A stretch of 64,000 nucleotides of DNA from Epiperipatus broadwayi (lineage: Eukaryota > Onychophora > Udeonychophora > Euonychophora > Peripatidae), in the NCBI GenBank assembly GCA_028023455.1, contig JAQFVV010006654.1:62001-126000 (forward strand), given 5' to 3'. The number at the start of each line of letters is the position of its first letter. The first letter of the stretch is position 1. Position numbers and translations under genes: made by a program. A model generated the notes under the pieces. That model did no database searches. It was not told the DNA's origin and saw nothing but the letters and a program-made list of their open reading frames with translations. Shown here piece after piece: positions 12,431 through 24,800 of the stretch.

Positions 12431-13464
12431 AGAAAAAAAGGGTGGTAGTAGAGGAGTTATGTCAAAAAATATTTAAATACTGTTAAATGTCAAGAACATT
12501 TGTGGTTTGAGATAAGATTAGAAAGACAAGAATAGATGGTAGTTATAGTATATGTAGCCACTGGAGATAGTCAAACTATAATGGAGCATATATGAATACT
12601 TAGTTAAGTATATACAGAGTTTCAAAGAAAGGAGGAAGAGAATAATGATTATAGGGGATATGAATGGAAATATTGAAGAAATTGATGATGTAAATAATAA
12701 GAATGTATAGATTTTGAAGAGTTTTTGTCAGAGAATGAATTTGACTATTACAAATTTATTGAATATTTATGAGAGACAATACACACGTCTAGAAATTATT
12801 CCACATGATAAATTATGTATTAGTAGAGAAAGAGGGAATGAATAAAGTACGGAAAATTAAGGTGTTTGATAAGGAAGAGAGAGAGAGAGTATTTAATAGT
12901 GATTATAACTTCTTTATAATAGAAATGATTAGTAAGTAATGTGGTGAAAAATAGTAATAAAAGTAGAAAGAATAGTGAAAGATGTGGATGGAGAGTGAAT
13001 GCTGAGAATAAGTTAGAAGTTTATAAAATAAAAGTTGAAGAAACCAAGGAAGAGTTGGTTGGGGGTGAGTATAAGGACTGGTGTGGTGAAATAGAAAAAG
13101 TGGTAAATAGGGTTTAGGTGAGAATATTAAGAAGCATAAAAGTAATAGGAAAGTGAGAGTTAGTAAAAGTGTAAAAGAGAAAAAAAGCAAGCAAAGAATA
13201 TAAGTGTGCTATTAAGAACAAGGAAAGTGGAAAAGATGTTAATACCAAATGGGAAAAGTACTTAGAAAAAAAAAGAAGTTGGCTAAAATAGATAATTATA
13301 GAGAGAGATATTAATAAAAATGGAAGAGATGGGAATAATTGGAAATACATTAAAAAAAGAAATGTCGGGGATAATTAGTATTACTAGATGATGAAGGAGT
13401 AGAGTGTAGCTCTAGAGAAGAATTAAAGATAGTCTTAAACAAGTATGTAATTGACATAGAAAAG

Positions 13465-13989
13465 ATGTTAGATGTGAAGGACAGAGTGATAGCAAACATG
13501 AGAGCATATAGTAATGGGGATATAAAATTTACAGAAAATGGTATGAATAAGACAAATAAGAAACTGAAAGGTGGTAGAGCAAGAGGTGTGTATGGATGGG
13601 CAGCAAAAATGGTAATGAATTTAAGGCAGAAGGCAAAACTAAAAGTATTATCATGTCTTATTAAGATTGCACAGAAGAGAAATTTTCCAGGTAGTTGGAG
13701 TAATGCAAGAGTAAGGCTATTATTTAAAGGGAAGGGTAAGGATCATAGAAAGTTAAACAATTATAGACTGATAGTGGTAACATCAGTGCTATATAAAGTT
13801 TTCTCATATGTGGTGTTTGGAAGCAATGCAAAATGGATGGAAAAAAATAATATAATGGGAAAAATGCAAGATTTTCGAGCAGATAGGCATATAGGAAATA
13901 GCTTATTTGTAGTTACACAATTTATGAATATGAGTATAAATACAGATAGACAGTTATATATGAGTTTTATAGATATAGATTATGGATAA
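13465..13989 (+). pseudogene. LINE reverse transcriptase fragment (fingers to motif A)
   Basis: The longest surviving LINE frame has 174 residues. From N to C it shows a degenerate K-x-x-G-x-D-G-like region (residues 33-48), FPGSWSNARVRLLFKGKGKD (about 74-93), which matches the W-x-x-S-x-I-x-x-x-x-KGKGKD block of LINE RTs, then NNYRLIVVTSVLYKVF in the NYRPISL position. It ends at YMSFIDIDYG, the position of catalytic motif A (F-x-D-x-x-x-A-F-D). The next codon is a stop, so motif A is broken. Together with the separate FADD-containing segment downstream this is a non-functional relic. The RT family is secure; the clade is not. Confidence 0.85.
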
Positions 13990-14149
13990 GTTTAGTAAAT
14001 TTGGAAATGGATGGAGCTTTAGTGGATATTATTAAGAAGTTATATGAAAATAATTACTATACACATCAATTAGGGAATATAGAATCAGTTAAAGTTAAAA
14101 AGGAGATAAGGATGGAAAAAGCAATAGAAAGACTAGGAAGAGGGTAAAA

Positions 14150-14470
14150 ATAACAATATTAAGTGGCAAGGGAGTATATACATTAGCGGGTATTTTATTT
14201 GCAGATGATGTTTTTTTTTGTGTGCAGAAAGAAGGAAATATATGGAAGTTATGCTAAGAACATGTGAAAAGGTGATTAAAGTAATGGGGATTCAAATTGG
14301 TAAAGAAAAATCAAAAGTAATGTTGGTTAATATTGGGAAAAAAGAACACAAAGAATTTTTACTGGGAGATATAAAGTTAAGTGTGGTAAGTAGATATAAC
14401 TATTTGGGAATCATCTTAAGTAATCAGAGAATTGCTTGGATGAATAGGAGAAAAATTGATAAGTGAAGCA
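14150..14470 (+). pseudogene. LINE RT motif C (FADD) and thumb fragment
   Basis: Translation through 14188-14220 gives a hydrophobic lead-in and FADD (14198-14209), the catalytic motif C. The open frame 14218-14466 follows with an EKSKVMLVN block (K-S-x-x-M of the RT thumb) and YNYLGIILS, the usual Y-x-Y-L-G signature after the palm. It belongs to the LINE above but is in a different frame from the fingers segment. Confidence 0.82.
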
Positions 14471-15260
14471 AAGAAAAGAAAGGGATTGATAAAGAAATTA
14501 ACAGTGTTCTCATATAATAAATATGATGGAGATAGAATTGTATGGAATGGAGTCGCAATAGTAGGGTTAACATATGGTAAAGCCACATTATGTGTTAGTA
14601 AAGGGGTGTTCGATTATTTACAAAAAGTACAAAGAGAAGTAGGAAGAAAAAGTGTGGGCAGCAAAGGAGGCAATTCAAGGAAAAATGGGATGGTCAAGTT
14701 TTTATATGAGAGATGCAAAAAGTAAAATGAAAATGATCAGTAGATCGCAGTTTATGGATAATAAAAGAATAGATAAAATAGTATTTAATTGGATTATGAA
14801 TAAAGGGCAGACAACAAGATGGGTGAGAAAGGTAATGTGACATGCAGAAGATTTAGATAAAGCATTTATGTCAGTATATTTATACAAAAAGGTAGGATGA
14901 TTGTGTTAGGAAAACTGTTGAGTGTTATAGTGTTATGGAATGAGATAGAAGAATAGCTGCATTAATAAAGAATAGGAAGTTGGAGAGATGGAGAGCTAGT
15001 ATGGAGAGTAAAAAGAATTTAATTATTTATAGAAGTAAACAGAATATTGGGTGCAAGTTAATTTATGATAATAGCAAGGAAAGTAGTTTACTGTTTAAGC
15101 TTGAACAGGATCTTTAACAACAAGGGAATATACACACAAATGGGAAAATATGGGTGATTTAGTCTTCAAGTTCTATAAAGAAGGCATAGAAAATATTAAG
15201 TACCTGTTAACTGAATGTAAATGTTTGAAAGCAGAAAGAGTATAAACAATGAAGTTGTAA
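14456..15260 (+). pseudogene. LINE C-terminal region
   Basis: Frames at 14456-14725 and 14652-14840, with broken continuations to about 15250, carry a block ending MGWSSFYMRDAKSK. That block is conserved in the other two LINE copies of the window. Further on, LLTECKCLKAE-like residues (about 15205-15235) resemble the H/C-rich C-terminal knuckle of many LINE polyproteins. Several stops interrupt the region. Confidence 0.75.
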
Positions 15261-15540
15261 AAGAATAAATATGAATAAAGTAATTATATAGAAAATGGCT
15301 TATTGGCTTTTGTGCTGTTGTTGGGGAAAGATAAGAGAGTTTTAGATATAAAGGCCATGAGGTTGACAAAGATTAAGTTGTGAAAATGGGATGGAGTAGG
15401 ATAGAGAAGAATATGGGAAAACTTGTAGTGGGGAATAGAAAGGGAAGTGAAAGTGTCTAACAGGTTTCTCTGGCCATAATTGCTGAAAGATTCCTGACTC
15501 TGTATAAGGAGAAGTCACAGTGCATCACATCACATAATAG

Positions 15541-16610
15541 CTTTCTTAAATATGAAGGAATAAAAAGGTTCAACTCCAGAGAAGATTTTATTAAAAAGAA
15601 TGACCAAATGTGAACTCAATGAAAACAGATAAGAAAAAAGAATTGGAAAAAGAGAATGTCAACATGTAACTGAGAACAGATTAATAGACCAATTAGAAAT
15701 AAGTTATATCTGAATCCAAACAACTATAATGACAATCAGACATGGAAATCATCATTGCTAAGTATCAATTTCATATCTAAGAATGTATCCAAAGAAAGGA
15801 ACTGTAAATCATATGTCATATATAGGAGTTAAATGACAATGCAAGCTTTGTTCATGTGGTCAAGTCAATAATGAAAATCCTTGCTGCATGTAAATAATGA
15901 ATGGGGGAGGGGGTAAATAATGCCATATTGAGTTGTGCATGGTATGATTGGTTAGGGTATTTATTTTGTGGAATGTTATCCAAATGCACATGTGATCTAT
16001 TGATGGTTATCTTTATTGTTTGAAAAAAAAAGTATAAAACAGTAACTAGCTTACTTTTAATTCAGTTGTGATATCAGTAAGTAATTTTTGCCCACTTTGT
16101 CATTAAACTTTACAAATTATGGTATTGATAATCAATGCATTCTGCACATTATCTACTATTTATACTAAAAGTTTAACTAGTTAACAGCATGATTAGAATT
16201 GTAACGTTATTTACAATCCTGTGATGTGAAAGAATTGCGAAAAAACAACAAATAATGTTAATATAAAACTGAAATAATTTTTCCTTTCATGATTTAGAGT
16301 AATACTGATGTCAGGATAATTTGTTTAAAGACTAATGGAAGTACATAATTTTTCAATAATGAAAGTAACACATATGAAAAAAAAAGATATAAAGATTATA
16401 AAACTGACCCAATCCTTAATTTCTGTTCATGCTATAAGAAATGAACTACATAATTAACTGATATCAACTTGTCATATTAAAAATTCAAAATAGATTGGAA
16501 CAGTTTTTTTGGCAAGAGACTAATTACCTCACTGGACCAACAAATGTTAAATATGCACAAATTGATAAACACTAAAATTAAAACAAAATCATTTGCATTG
16601 ACAAAGAATT
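15541..16610. other. AT-rich non-coding stretch
   Basis: No gene was recognised. A short purine run (GGGGGAGGGGG near 15904) is the only notable compositional feature. Confidence 0.5.
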
Positions 16611-16617
16611 TAAAGCT

Positions 16618-16747
16618 AATTCAATTAAAATATAAGCACTAGGAATGCAAGAAAAGCTTAAGTTTAATATCAGATCAAGATACTGAAAGTGGCTTAGCAT
16701 AATATTATAACATCTAAGCATTCCTAGCACTTATAATTCAATTGAAT
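16618..16747. repeat. Inverted repeat (about 28-bp arms, 70-bp loop)
   Basis: The block 16620-16648 (core AGCACTAGGAATGC) pairs with 16718-16746 (core GCATTCCTAGCACTT) with a few mismatches. Possibly a small MITE; no target duplication was identified. Confidence 0.7.
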
Positions 16748-17036
16748 AACAATTTGTCTAAGAAAAGTTAACATATATAGAATTTAAAGTTAGTATATAA
16801 ACTCCATTCTGTTTCCATTCCATACAAGAGATATTATAACAACCATAAATCAGATCATGAAACAGATAAATAGGATATGTTAAAAAAAAAGAAAAAGTTA
16901 CAATATTAAAATAAAATGGTACTGATTTAGTATGTACTCAAGGTTATTTTGAATTATAAGAACTGTCTAAAACACAGGCTGAAACATCCAAACTATAAAT
17001 GACATCAAGCAATCTATATGTATTCATGATTTGACC
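16748..17036. other. AT-rich non-coding stretch
   Basis: No gene or element was recognised. Confidence 0.45.
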
Positions 17037-17320
17037 ATTCATTACAAAATCATTATTTTCATCAATAATAAATAAAAAATATATTTTTTCACAGTTATAA
17101 GAAATGTAATCATGTGATTAAAAAATTAAAACACAAATTTCACAATTTTCATTGAGAATTAAAAAGTAAAAACCTGGTTTGATCACACTTTTTCATTAAT
17201 ATTACAAAATCGATATTTTCATCAATAATAAAAATCAAAAAAAAAAAAAATTGTACAATTATAAGAAATCTAATGTGATAAAAAAATTAAAATGCAATTT
17301 TTGCAATTTTCATCAATAAA
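17037..17320. repeat. Diverged tandem duplication, period 160 bp
   Basis: The segment beginning ATTACAAAATCATTATTTTC at 17041 is repeated from 17201 with substitutions and small indels; both copies end in a CAATTTTCAT block. It is older than the 73-bp duplication at 10.8 kb, judging by its divergence. Confidence 0.75.
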
Positions 17321-18755
17321 AAAACAAACAAACCAATTTTAAGCAATAATTATAAAACTAAAACTCATTTTTCATACAGTTAATTATATGATTACATGAC
17401 GAAAAAAAAGGTGTACAAATATTTTAAATTAACATTTGTCATAACATACTATTTTTAAAATTAATGATTTTTATATTCCCATATGAAATAAAAATATTAT
17501 TTTTACTAGTTTATTATTTCTAAAATATGAATTTAAAGTACTTAAACAAAAAAAAAAAGGAAAGGAAAAAACAAAACAAAAATTGAAAAACTTCAATAAT
17601 TCTAAAATTACAAAATTGCATTTCTTAGGATGATGAGAGAAAAGAAATAAAAACGAATTCTCAATGAAACGTTTCATTATGAATCTATAATATTAACTGG
17701 AATGCTTAATAAATTATGTTAGTATTATTAATATTGCTAAATACTAATTACATTAAGGAGGGGTTTCACGTACCCACAATTGTTGATGGCTAATCCTGTT
17801 TTCAAAGCATTGTAATAATAAAACAGATATTTAATCTTTGCTCTTAGCTTAACTTCGCTGAGCACAGGTACACATATATAAATAACGAGGATACGGATTT
17901 TTATTTAATGTAAAACTTTTTTAAAATTAAAAGATAAACAAAATAATTACTTCCATAGATAAGTGTATGTTAGAAATCAATATTTTAATGGTCAATTTTA
18001 TAAAACTTGTTAATCCACCCAATATAATACATGATAAATCTATACTAAAAATTAATCACTCGTTATCCTTCGTGTGATTTTCTCTGAAATCGCAAAGAAA
18101 ACATTTATTTGAGCGATGGAGAGAAAAGGCATAATAATAATAAAAACTAACAAAAACTGATTTTTCTCTTTCTCTATATATTTACCCTATTTTAACTCTA
18201 CAATCTCCCCCCCCCCCTTGGGATATCAAGAAGGTGGTATTTACATTTTAATAAATTTGATCCCTTTATCATCCGATCTTTGATTATAAGTGAACAAATT
18301 AGATCAGCAAACATGTTAATTTCTTATATATATATATATTCAAACAATAATAATCTAGTGCGTATATATCTATAGTAAATTACAACTACATTAATGAGAA
18401 TTAAAATATGCATGCATTATTTTTATGTGGAACTTTTCTTCCCATATATATAAAATTTTTACCGACAAGTTTGAAAGTATCGTTGAAGTGCTTAAAATTA
18501 ATATACAGTCTATATCTTCACGATGCTGTTGATTTGAGATAACTTGATATTTCACCATTGATGTTTATCTGATGGGCAAGATTTCATGTAATAGCTGGTG
18601 GATTATGGATTTGAACTACTGATAGACAACTCGGTAGGGTATTTGCTATACTGGGATCTGGAACTTATTAGATGATTGCTTGAACACTGCTGCTGGAACA
18701 TTCATCACAAGACCACCTTTCTCCTTGATGATAAGGAAAAAAGCCAACTCTGGAC
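17321..18755. other. AT-rich non-coding stretch with C-run
   Basis: Mostly AT-rich, with a run of about 10 C near 18207-18216. From about 18500 to 18740 the composition is less skewed but no gene or family was recognised. Confidence 0.45.
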
Positions 18756-18759
18756 TATT

Positions 18760-18828
18760 CATGCATTTTTATATGATGACAATATATATATATATATATA
18801 TATATATTGTATCATATAAAAATGCTAG

Positions 18829-18871
<43 letters not shown>

Positions 18872-18890
18872 CTGAACTAGCATTTTTATA
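18760..18890. repeat. Three alternating copies of a short unit separated by (TA)n
   Basis: A unit containing CATTTTTATATGAT lies at 18762-18780. It is followed by (TA)n, its reverse complement at 18804-18838, a second (TA)n, and a forward copy at 18873-18890. The middle copy therefore forms a hairpin with either neighbour. This A-A'-A layout suggests a TA-containing palindromic element that inserted into, or extended, another. Confidence 0.8.
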
Positions 18891-18894
18891 TTAT

Positions 18895-21800
18895 TATATT
18901 ATATTTATCTCTTTATCTTATATTTTGTAACACCAGATATTTTAATCAAATTATAATAAATTATACTTCATGTTCAATATTTGTATAAAAATAATGTACT
19001 ACAAACTTATCAACAAAATTATTGCTGCTGTGGTAATGTTACAAAAAAAATATATATTTATAATGTCATCAAAATGAATAGTGAAATTAAGGATTCTTTT
19101 TCGTACAATGTAATTATTTTATACATTCATTCCTCTATCTCTCACTTATATTTTCTGCTTGTCTTTGTTCTCAGATATCATTATTCATATAATAATTTAT
19201 TCAGATTTGTTTTTAAATATAACATATTTGTTCTATATATGGTCTTACTACTTTTAAACTAATCTATCAAAACTTAAGAAAAAAAAGTATAAAATTCTTA
19301 AAATATTTAGTCAACTTTCGATGCCTACTTTATTCTTATTTACCAAAACACTTTCTAGATAAGAAACTGATTTGATCAAAAATACTATGTCATAATACAG
19401 GAAAGGATGTTTCATTTATTTATGAGGTGTCATATTTTGGCAGGTAATCACTTACCTAATGATTTTATCCCAATTTTACCATGGCTTATTCAGCAAGAAC
19501 CTATGGTATATATTAAACTCATGTCTTTGCAACAAATTGTCCCATCTCTTTCTAATAAACTATATGGATATCACAGAGATTAATTCCATTCAACTATTCA
19601 ATCAGTTCTTCAAGATGATATTTTTATATCCTATCCTGGAATTTCAACTCATCTTTCCATACTGTGTATTCCGTATCTGTTATTATACTCCCATTAAATA
19701 TTTTTCTGTCTACATTTGAGAACATGTTACAAAACAGATAGTCTACCTTTATCATCATCAATATGATATTTTTTTTAATAAATGTGATCATGATTATTTT
19801 TTTATATAGTAACATTCACTCGTTTTTTACTCTCATAAATAACATTAAATTTTATAATATATATTTATTTTATTTTCATAGAATCCTATACATTTTTATT
19901 TATTACCCCTAGTTCATTCCTCTTTATCAAATATACTTTATGTAAATAAATTTGAAATACCTCTACAACACATTTTATCACACTCAATTTTTTAAAATGT
20001 GCATTGGTTAAAATATAAAGTTAAAATATTATAGCCCAAATACACTTTCATGTCATAACTCATATATACTCTCTTCATATCTTTAAGCATACTTTTTTTT
20101 AAACAAGAATAATAAAAAGGTTAATACATTTTAACCTTATATATCAGATTGCATATAAAAATTGTTGGCATTATTGCTAACTATAATACCAAGCATTTAT
20201 ATTACATATCAAACAAAAAAATATTAGTCATAAATTTAAATTTAAAATCCCTCTCTCTTTGTTTTTTTTTTAAAAACCCATTTCAATTCCTAGTTTAATA
20301 CTACCATGGTAACCCAATAGATATTTACCATTCCTCGCAAGTTTGGGTGCTTCTCATATCATCTTTCTGCTAGAACACATGTATATTTGAAAAAAAAAAA
20401 CATTTGACAAACAAGTACAATATTAACTGGACAAAAGTTCTTAATTGGATACATCCTTCCTTTTTGACTAGTTTACGGTTACATTCACATAATTATACTC
20501 TTGAAAAATACATTAACCAAAGATTTTAACAAATCTTCTAAATACATCTTCACATTATGTTTCCACATTACAAAACTTTAAAATGTGTTTTATTAATTTA
20601 TCAATAGTTTGCTTCACTTATTTCTTCACTTTCCTGTTACTTATTAATCTTGTAAAATAAAAGTACATATCAATACATTCATTTAACTTTCTGTATTATA
20701 GTGTATCATCTTCATGATTGGTATCTACTACAAACTTTTTCAGTTATCTTTTCCCTTTTCACTGTTTTTTTCTTATAATAATGTAAGATTTAACCTATTA
20801 CAACATGAGAAATATTAATTCATCTTTTAACTGTCCCTTTTTTCATTATTAAATATATGCTAAACATTTTCTTCTTCAAAATTTTTCAAACTACTTATCA
20901 CTGTCAATTGTTCAATTCAAACTGAATATTAATTTTAATTAGACTTATCACTCTCAACTAAGTCATTATTTTTACTATCTGATAAAATACTTTTAAAAGT
21001 TTTAAAAAGTTATTTCTAGAGAATTTAAACTTATTTTTCATTTTTATTATATGACTAATAAAATTATTTAATTATATGATTAATAAAATTATTTAATTTG
21101 ACATAAATATATGAATGTTTCTTATGTGAATACAGATATAACTTTCTTAAAGGAAATGTAATTGCCTTTTCTTTCTCATGATTATCCCAAATAAACATAG
21201 CAACTTTGGCTTTCCTTTTAACCTTCTTTTAGATATCATTTTATTTATAAGCAGATAATCAGAATTGCAATTAGATCGCAATAAAGAAACTGGTTAAACT
21301 CACTCCATGACATTAACAATTGCTATAAAATATATGATATCCTTAGACAGCTTTTTAAATATTATTTTACCATTTAAAACTTTCAATATTTTAAACTTTT
21401 ATAATTTTGTTACTGAATAATGAAATTGAAACAGCTCACTGCTTTATATTTTTTGGAATCTGTCTTTCTCTTAAAAACATTAGAAAACTACTTACTTAAA
21501 TCTCATTGGTGAATCCAAGTCAACTATTACAACTTTCAAAAAAATATTTTTCTGTCTTTATTTAAAATAATTCAAATCAACAAATATTTTACAAATGAAA
21601 ATAATTTAAATAATTTCTTTAAGACTAAAATATTAAGTGTAATTACATTTGTAATATATGATATTATTAATTGAATTTAAATATAAAATTTAATAATAAA
21701 CATTTATACTTAAAATATATTATTATGATAATTTTAAAATAAATTATTACCTTGTAATCTCTAATTTTTCATTTTTTTATTTACTACAATTCTATATATT

Positions 21801-24800
21801 TAGCTTTTAAAGAAACATTGTAATAAAAATAAATATGAATTTATAAGTAACAATGTTTATTTGGATTGACAACTAGTGTATTAAAGTTATATAGTGGATT
21901 ATAATATAAATGATATAATTAATGATGGTTATTAAATATTTACAGAATTCTATCTTTAATCTTCATGTATTAAGTCATTTATTACTGTTACACTAAAATT
22001 TATAGCATTACTATTATCTTAATTAAAAATTTAAAATTTTAGAGCTATAATTTACATTTTCTATTCTATTCTTACCATGGATAACTAATCAAAAGGTAAT
22101 AATATATATATATATATTGTGCACTTTTATTAGCTCAGTCTATTCTAAAATAAAATTTTAGTGTATAATTTTAAATTTTACAAATCCAATAATATTTGCT
22201 TACTAAAAGAAGACAGTAATAACATATTAGATCATGGGATTTGAACTCGAATTTAGATAATGGAAATTTATAAATGATCTTAACTCAAAATACACATAGA
22301 AAATAACCTACAGAGTCATATATATGCAGATGGATGAACAATTAATATTATTTAGTATTTAAAACCAGTGAAGTTTAAATTGTAATTTTGTAAACGTAAT
22401 GCGTAGTAAGGACTAATAATTATTGTGGGTGCGCATTTGATTTTAAAAATAGAAATTATTTACCTTCAAATCTTACTATATTTAAAAGTAAATAAATAAG
22501 GTTTAATTTTACCAAAATACTGATTTAGAATTAAAATAGTAAATTCTATCTTTATTTAATTTCTAAAGAATATTATATTTCAATATTTTATTTTTAAAAA
22601 ATGATAAATTATCATTTTAAAATGATAAATCAAAAACTTTCAAAATAAAGAATTGTTTCATAGAGAAAAAGTGGGAAAAAATAACCAATTAAAGAGTTTC
22701 AAACAATTTTTTTTTACTATGAAATTCAAGAGAGAGAAAAAAAGGCTTCTTGATCGTAAAGAATAAGTAACTAAGTTTTTTTTCTGTTGATATATTTAAA
22801 AAAAAAAGTTGGATTAAAAATTCCTAAAACCTTATGATTTGTAACTCTACATCAATATAAATGTATAATTATAAGCTCCGTTGTTAAAATAATGGAATAA
22901 ATTAATCACTTTTCTACTGGGCAAGTCAATAATCGGAATTCCCAATAATCTCTTGAAAATTAATAAATATTGAAGAAATAATCGGGGATGAATAATCAAC
23001 GAATATATTCATTGAAAAGTAATAATAATTGTGCCATAGGGAAAATGAACTGCAGTAATACACAAAAGGAAATAAATAACACAGTAAATATCCAGTAAGG
23101 ATAGATAAAAGAATAGTAAATCTCTTGGAAACAGTTAAGTATATATATTTAAAATTCAATGGAACTAAATTAGTAATAAATGAAAAGTATTCATTATTAT
23201 TCTGGATGTATATAAAATTTTAATTACAATGTGAGATAGAATTATTTATTTGGAGACAAAAATGTTGCACGACACATTTTTAATTGAAATTATAAGTGTA
23301 CCTTTTACTATAGAGAGAAATATATATCATCTAAAATGAATAATGCAAGCCACAAATAAATTTTTATTACTAAACAAAGAACAAAATGAAGGATCATTGT
23401 TGCAGTAACTCAAATAACTCGTGAATCTTAGGATAATCAGAATCTTCAAAAAAATAAGGAAAAATAAAAACGTTATGATAAGTTTATGGAGTGTGGAACA
23501 ACTAGAAGATTTAAAATTGTTCTTATACTTTAGCTGAGAGTAAAAAGAGAACTCCTTTCTAATGTTGGTATTTATATTTTTAATCTAGGATTTGTTAGTA
23601 TAATGGGGGGGGGGGGTAAATCATTTAATAAGGAATTAATTCAAGTGTTGTTATATTAATAGTTATTTAATAATTTGGTTACGTTTAAAGATTATGAATC
23701 CTTTAAGTAAACAAATATATTCGATATTTTAGTATGAAAGGGTATTTAAAATGATATATACATATTCCAAAGAGCAGGTTATATTTACATGTACAAATGG
23801 ATAAACTAAAAAACAATGATTTTATTCTTATGTGAAAGATAAAAGTAGTAATTTTGTTTGCTTACCAACCTCCAGAATTATAACCCTATCTTCTCATTTA
23901 TTTTTTGTATTGTTACTTAATTATCAAGTACTACTATTATGTAGAGGGTGAACTAACGAACCATGAATGGGAAAAAAAATGATTGTTTAATAAACTGAAT
24001 ATGTGATATATAGTTCACATACATAGGGATAAATATATCAACATATAATGGGAAATCATTAGTTTTGTTTAATAATAATACTCCAAAGATTAATTTTCTG
24101 TTGTTATTATAATATATGTGTATTATTTTGTTATAAGTTATTTTAAATTCGATATTAATTGTAATGTTTATTATCATTTGTAATGAATATTATTAAAATT
24201 ATTGTTTTAAAAGTTTTATCAAATTCTAATTGCTGCATTTCTTTTCTGGGCTCATTCTCACCACATCACACAACTTAAAATGTACAGTCAAAATTAAAAT
24301 GAAAAGTCAATTCAATTTAAAGCAAATCTAACAGTTTAATAAGCATAAATCTTTTAGTAAAGATTTTTTTTACTTGTTACATGCTGCCTTGATCCCATAG
24401 GTCATTGATGACATTGCCAATTATTAAAGTGTATTTATTAATATAAAATTAAATGATACATTAGTTAAAAAAGTATTAGTGTTAATCACCGTTTAGTTAA
24501 TAATATTATTTTAATATTCAGTATTTAAAAACATACATATAAAGCTTGACTATGAATTTAAATTATAAGCCTTTCTTAATTTGTACACTATCCACGGAAA
24601 TCTGTAAAATCCTTCTTGATATTTCATGAGTAGTATGAAGAATCAATAAATCAATGATTTTCCTGAGATCTCCTTATTTTAAAGTTATTCTTGTGATTAT
24701 TGCCAATCTTAATTATTAAACATAATGTGAATCAAAGTTTATCTGTAATTATCTAACAGATTAATTTAATGAGTGATTGAATTAAAACTTAATTAAAAGT

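Larger units (their letters stand above)
12430..15540 (+). mobile_element. Non-LTR retrotransposon (APE-type LINE), degenerate, copy 1
   Basis: Pieces of one LINE polyprotein follow in order across several frames. An apurinic-type endonuclease segment carries IIGDMNGN (12648-12671). A reverse transcriptase follows: fingers at 13465-13989, the FADD catalytic motif at 14198-14209 and the thumb at 14218-14466. A C-terminal region extends to about 15250. The unit ends with a short tail of TCACA-type repeats at about 15515-15535. Stops and frameshifts separate the segments, so the copy is dead. The C-terminal part and tail are shared with shorter copies at 58.1-59.0 kb (minus) and 61.9-62.7 kb (plus). 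I do not assign a clade (CR1/L2, RTE or I-like); no RNase H was recognised. Confidence 0.85.

Noticed and set aside
12903-13350. Leucine/phenylalanine-rich minus-strand frames resembling membrane proteins
   Set aside because: They are antisense shadows of the purine-rich LINE strand; the plus strand carries the recognisable LINE polyprotein pieces.
18555-18580. Possible hammerhead ribozyme core (CTGATG)
   Set aside because: The following bases do not supply the GA...GAAA core and no stems could be paired, so no ribozyme is supported.
22230-22262. tRNA T-loop-like motif (GGGATTTGAACTC, minus-strand B box)
   Set aside because: No A box or cloverleaf partner was found; likely chance in AT-rich DNA.
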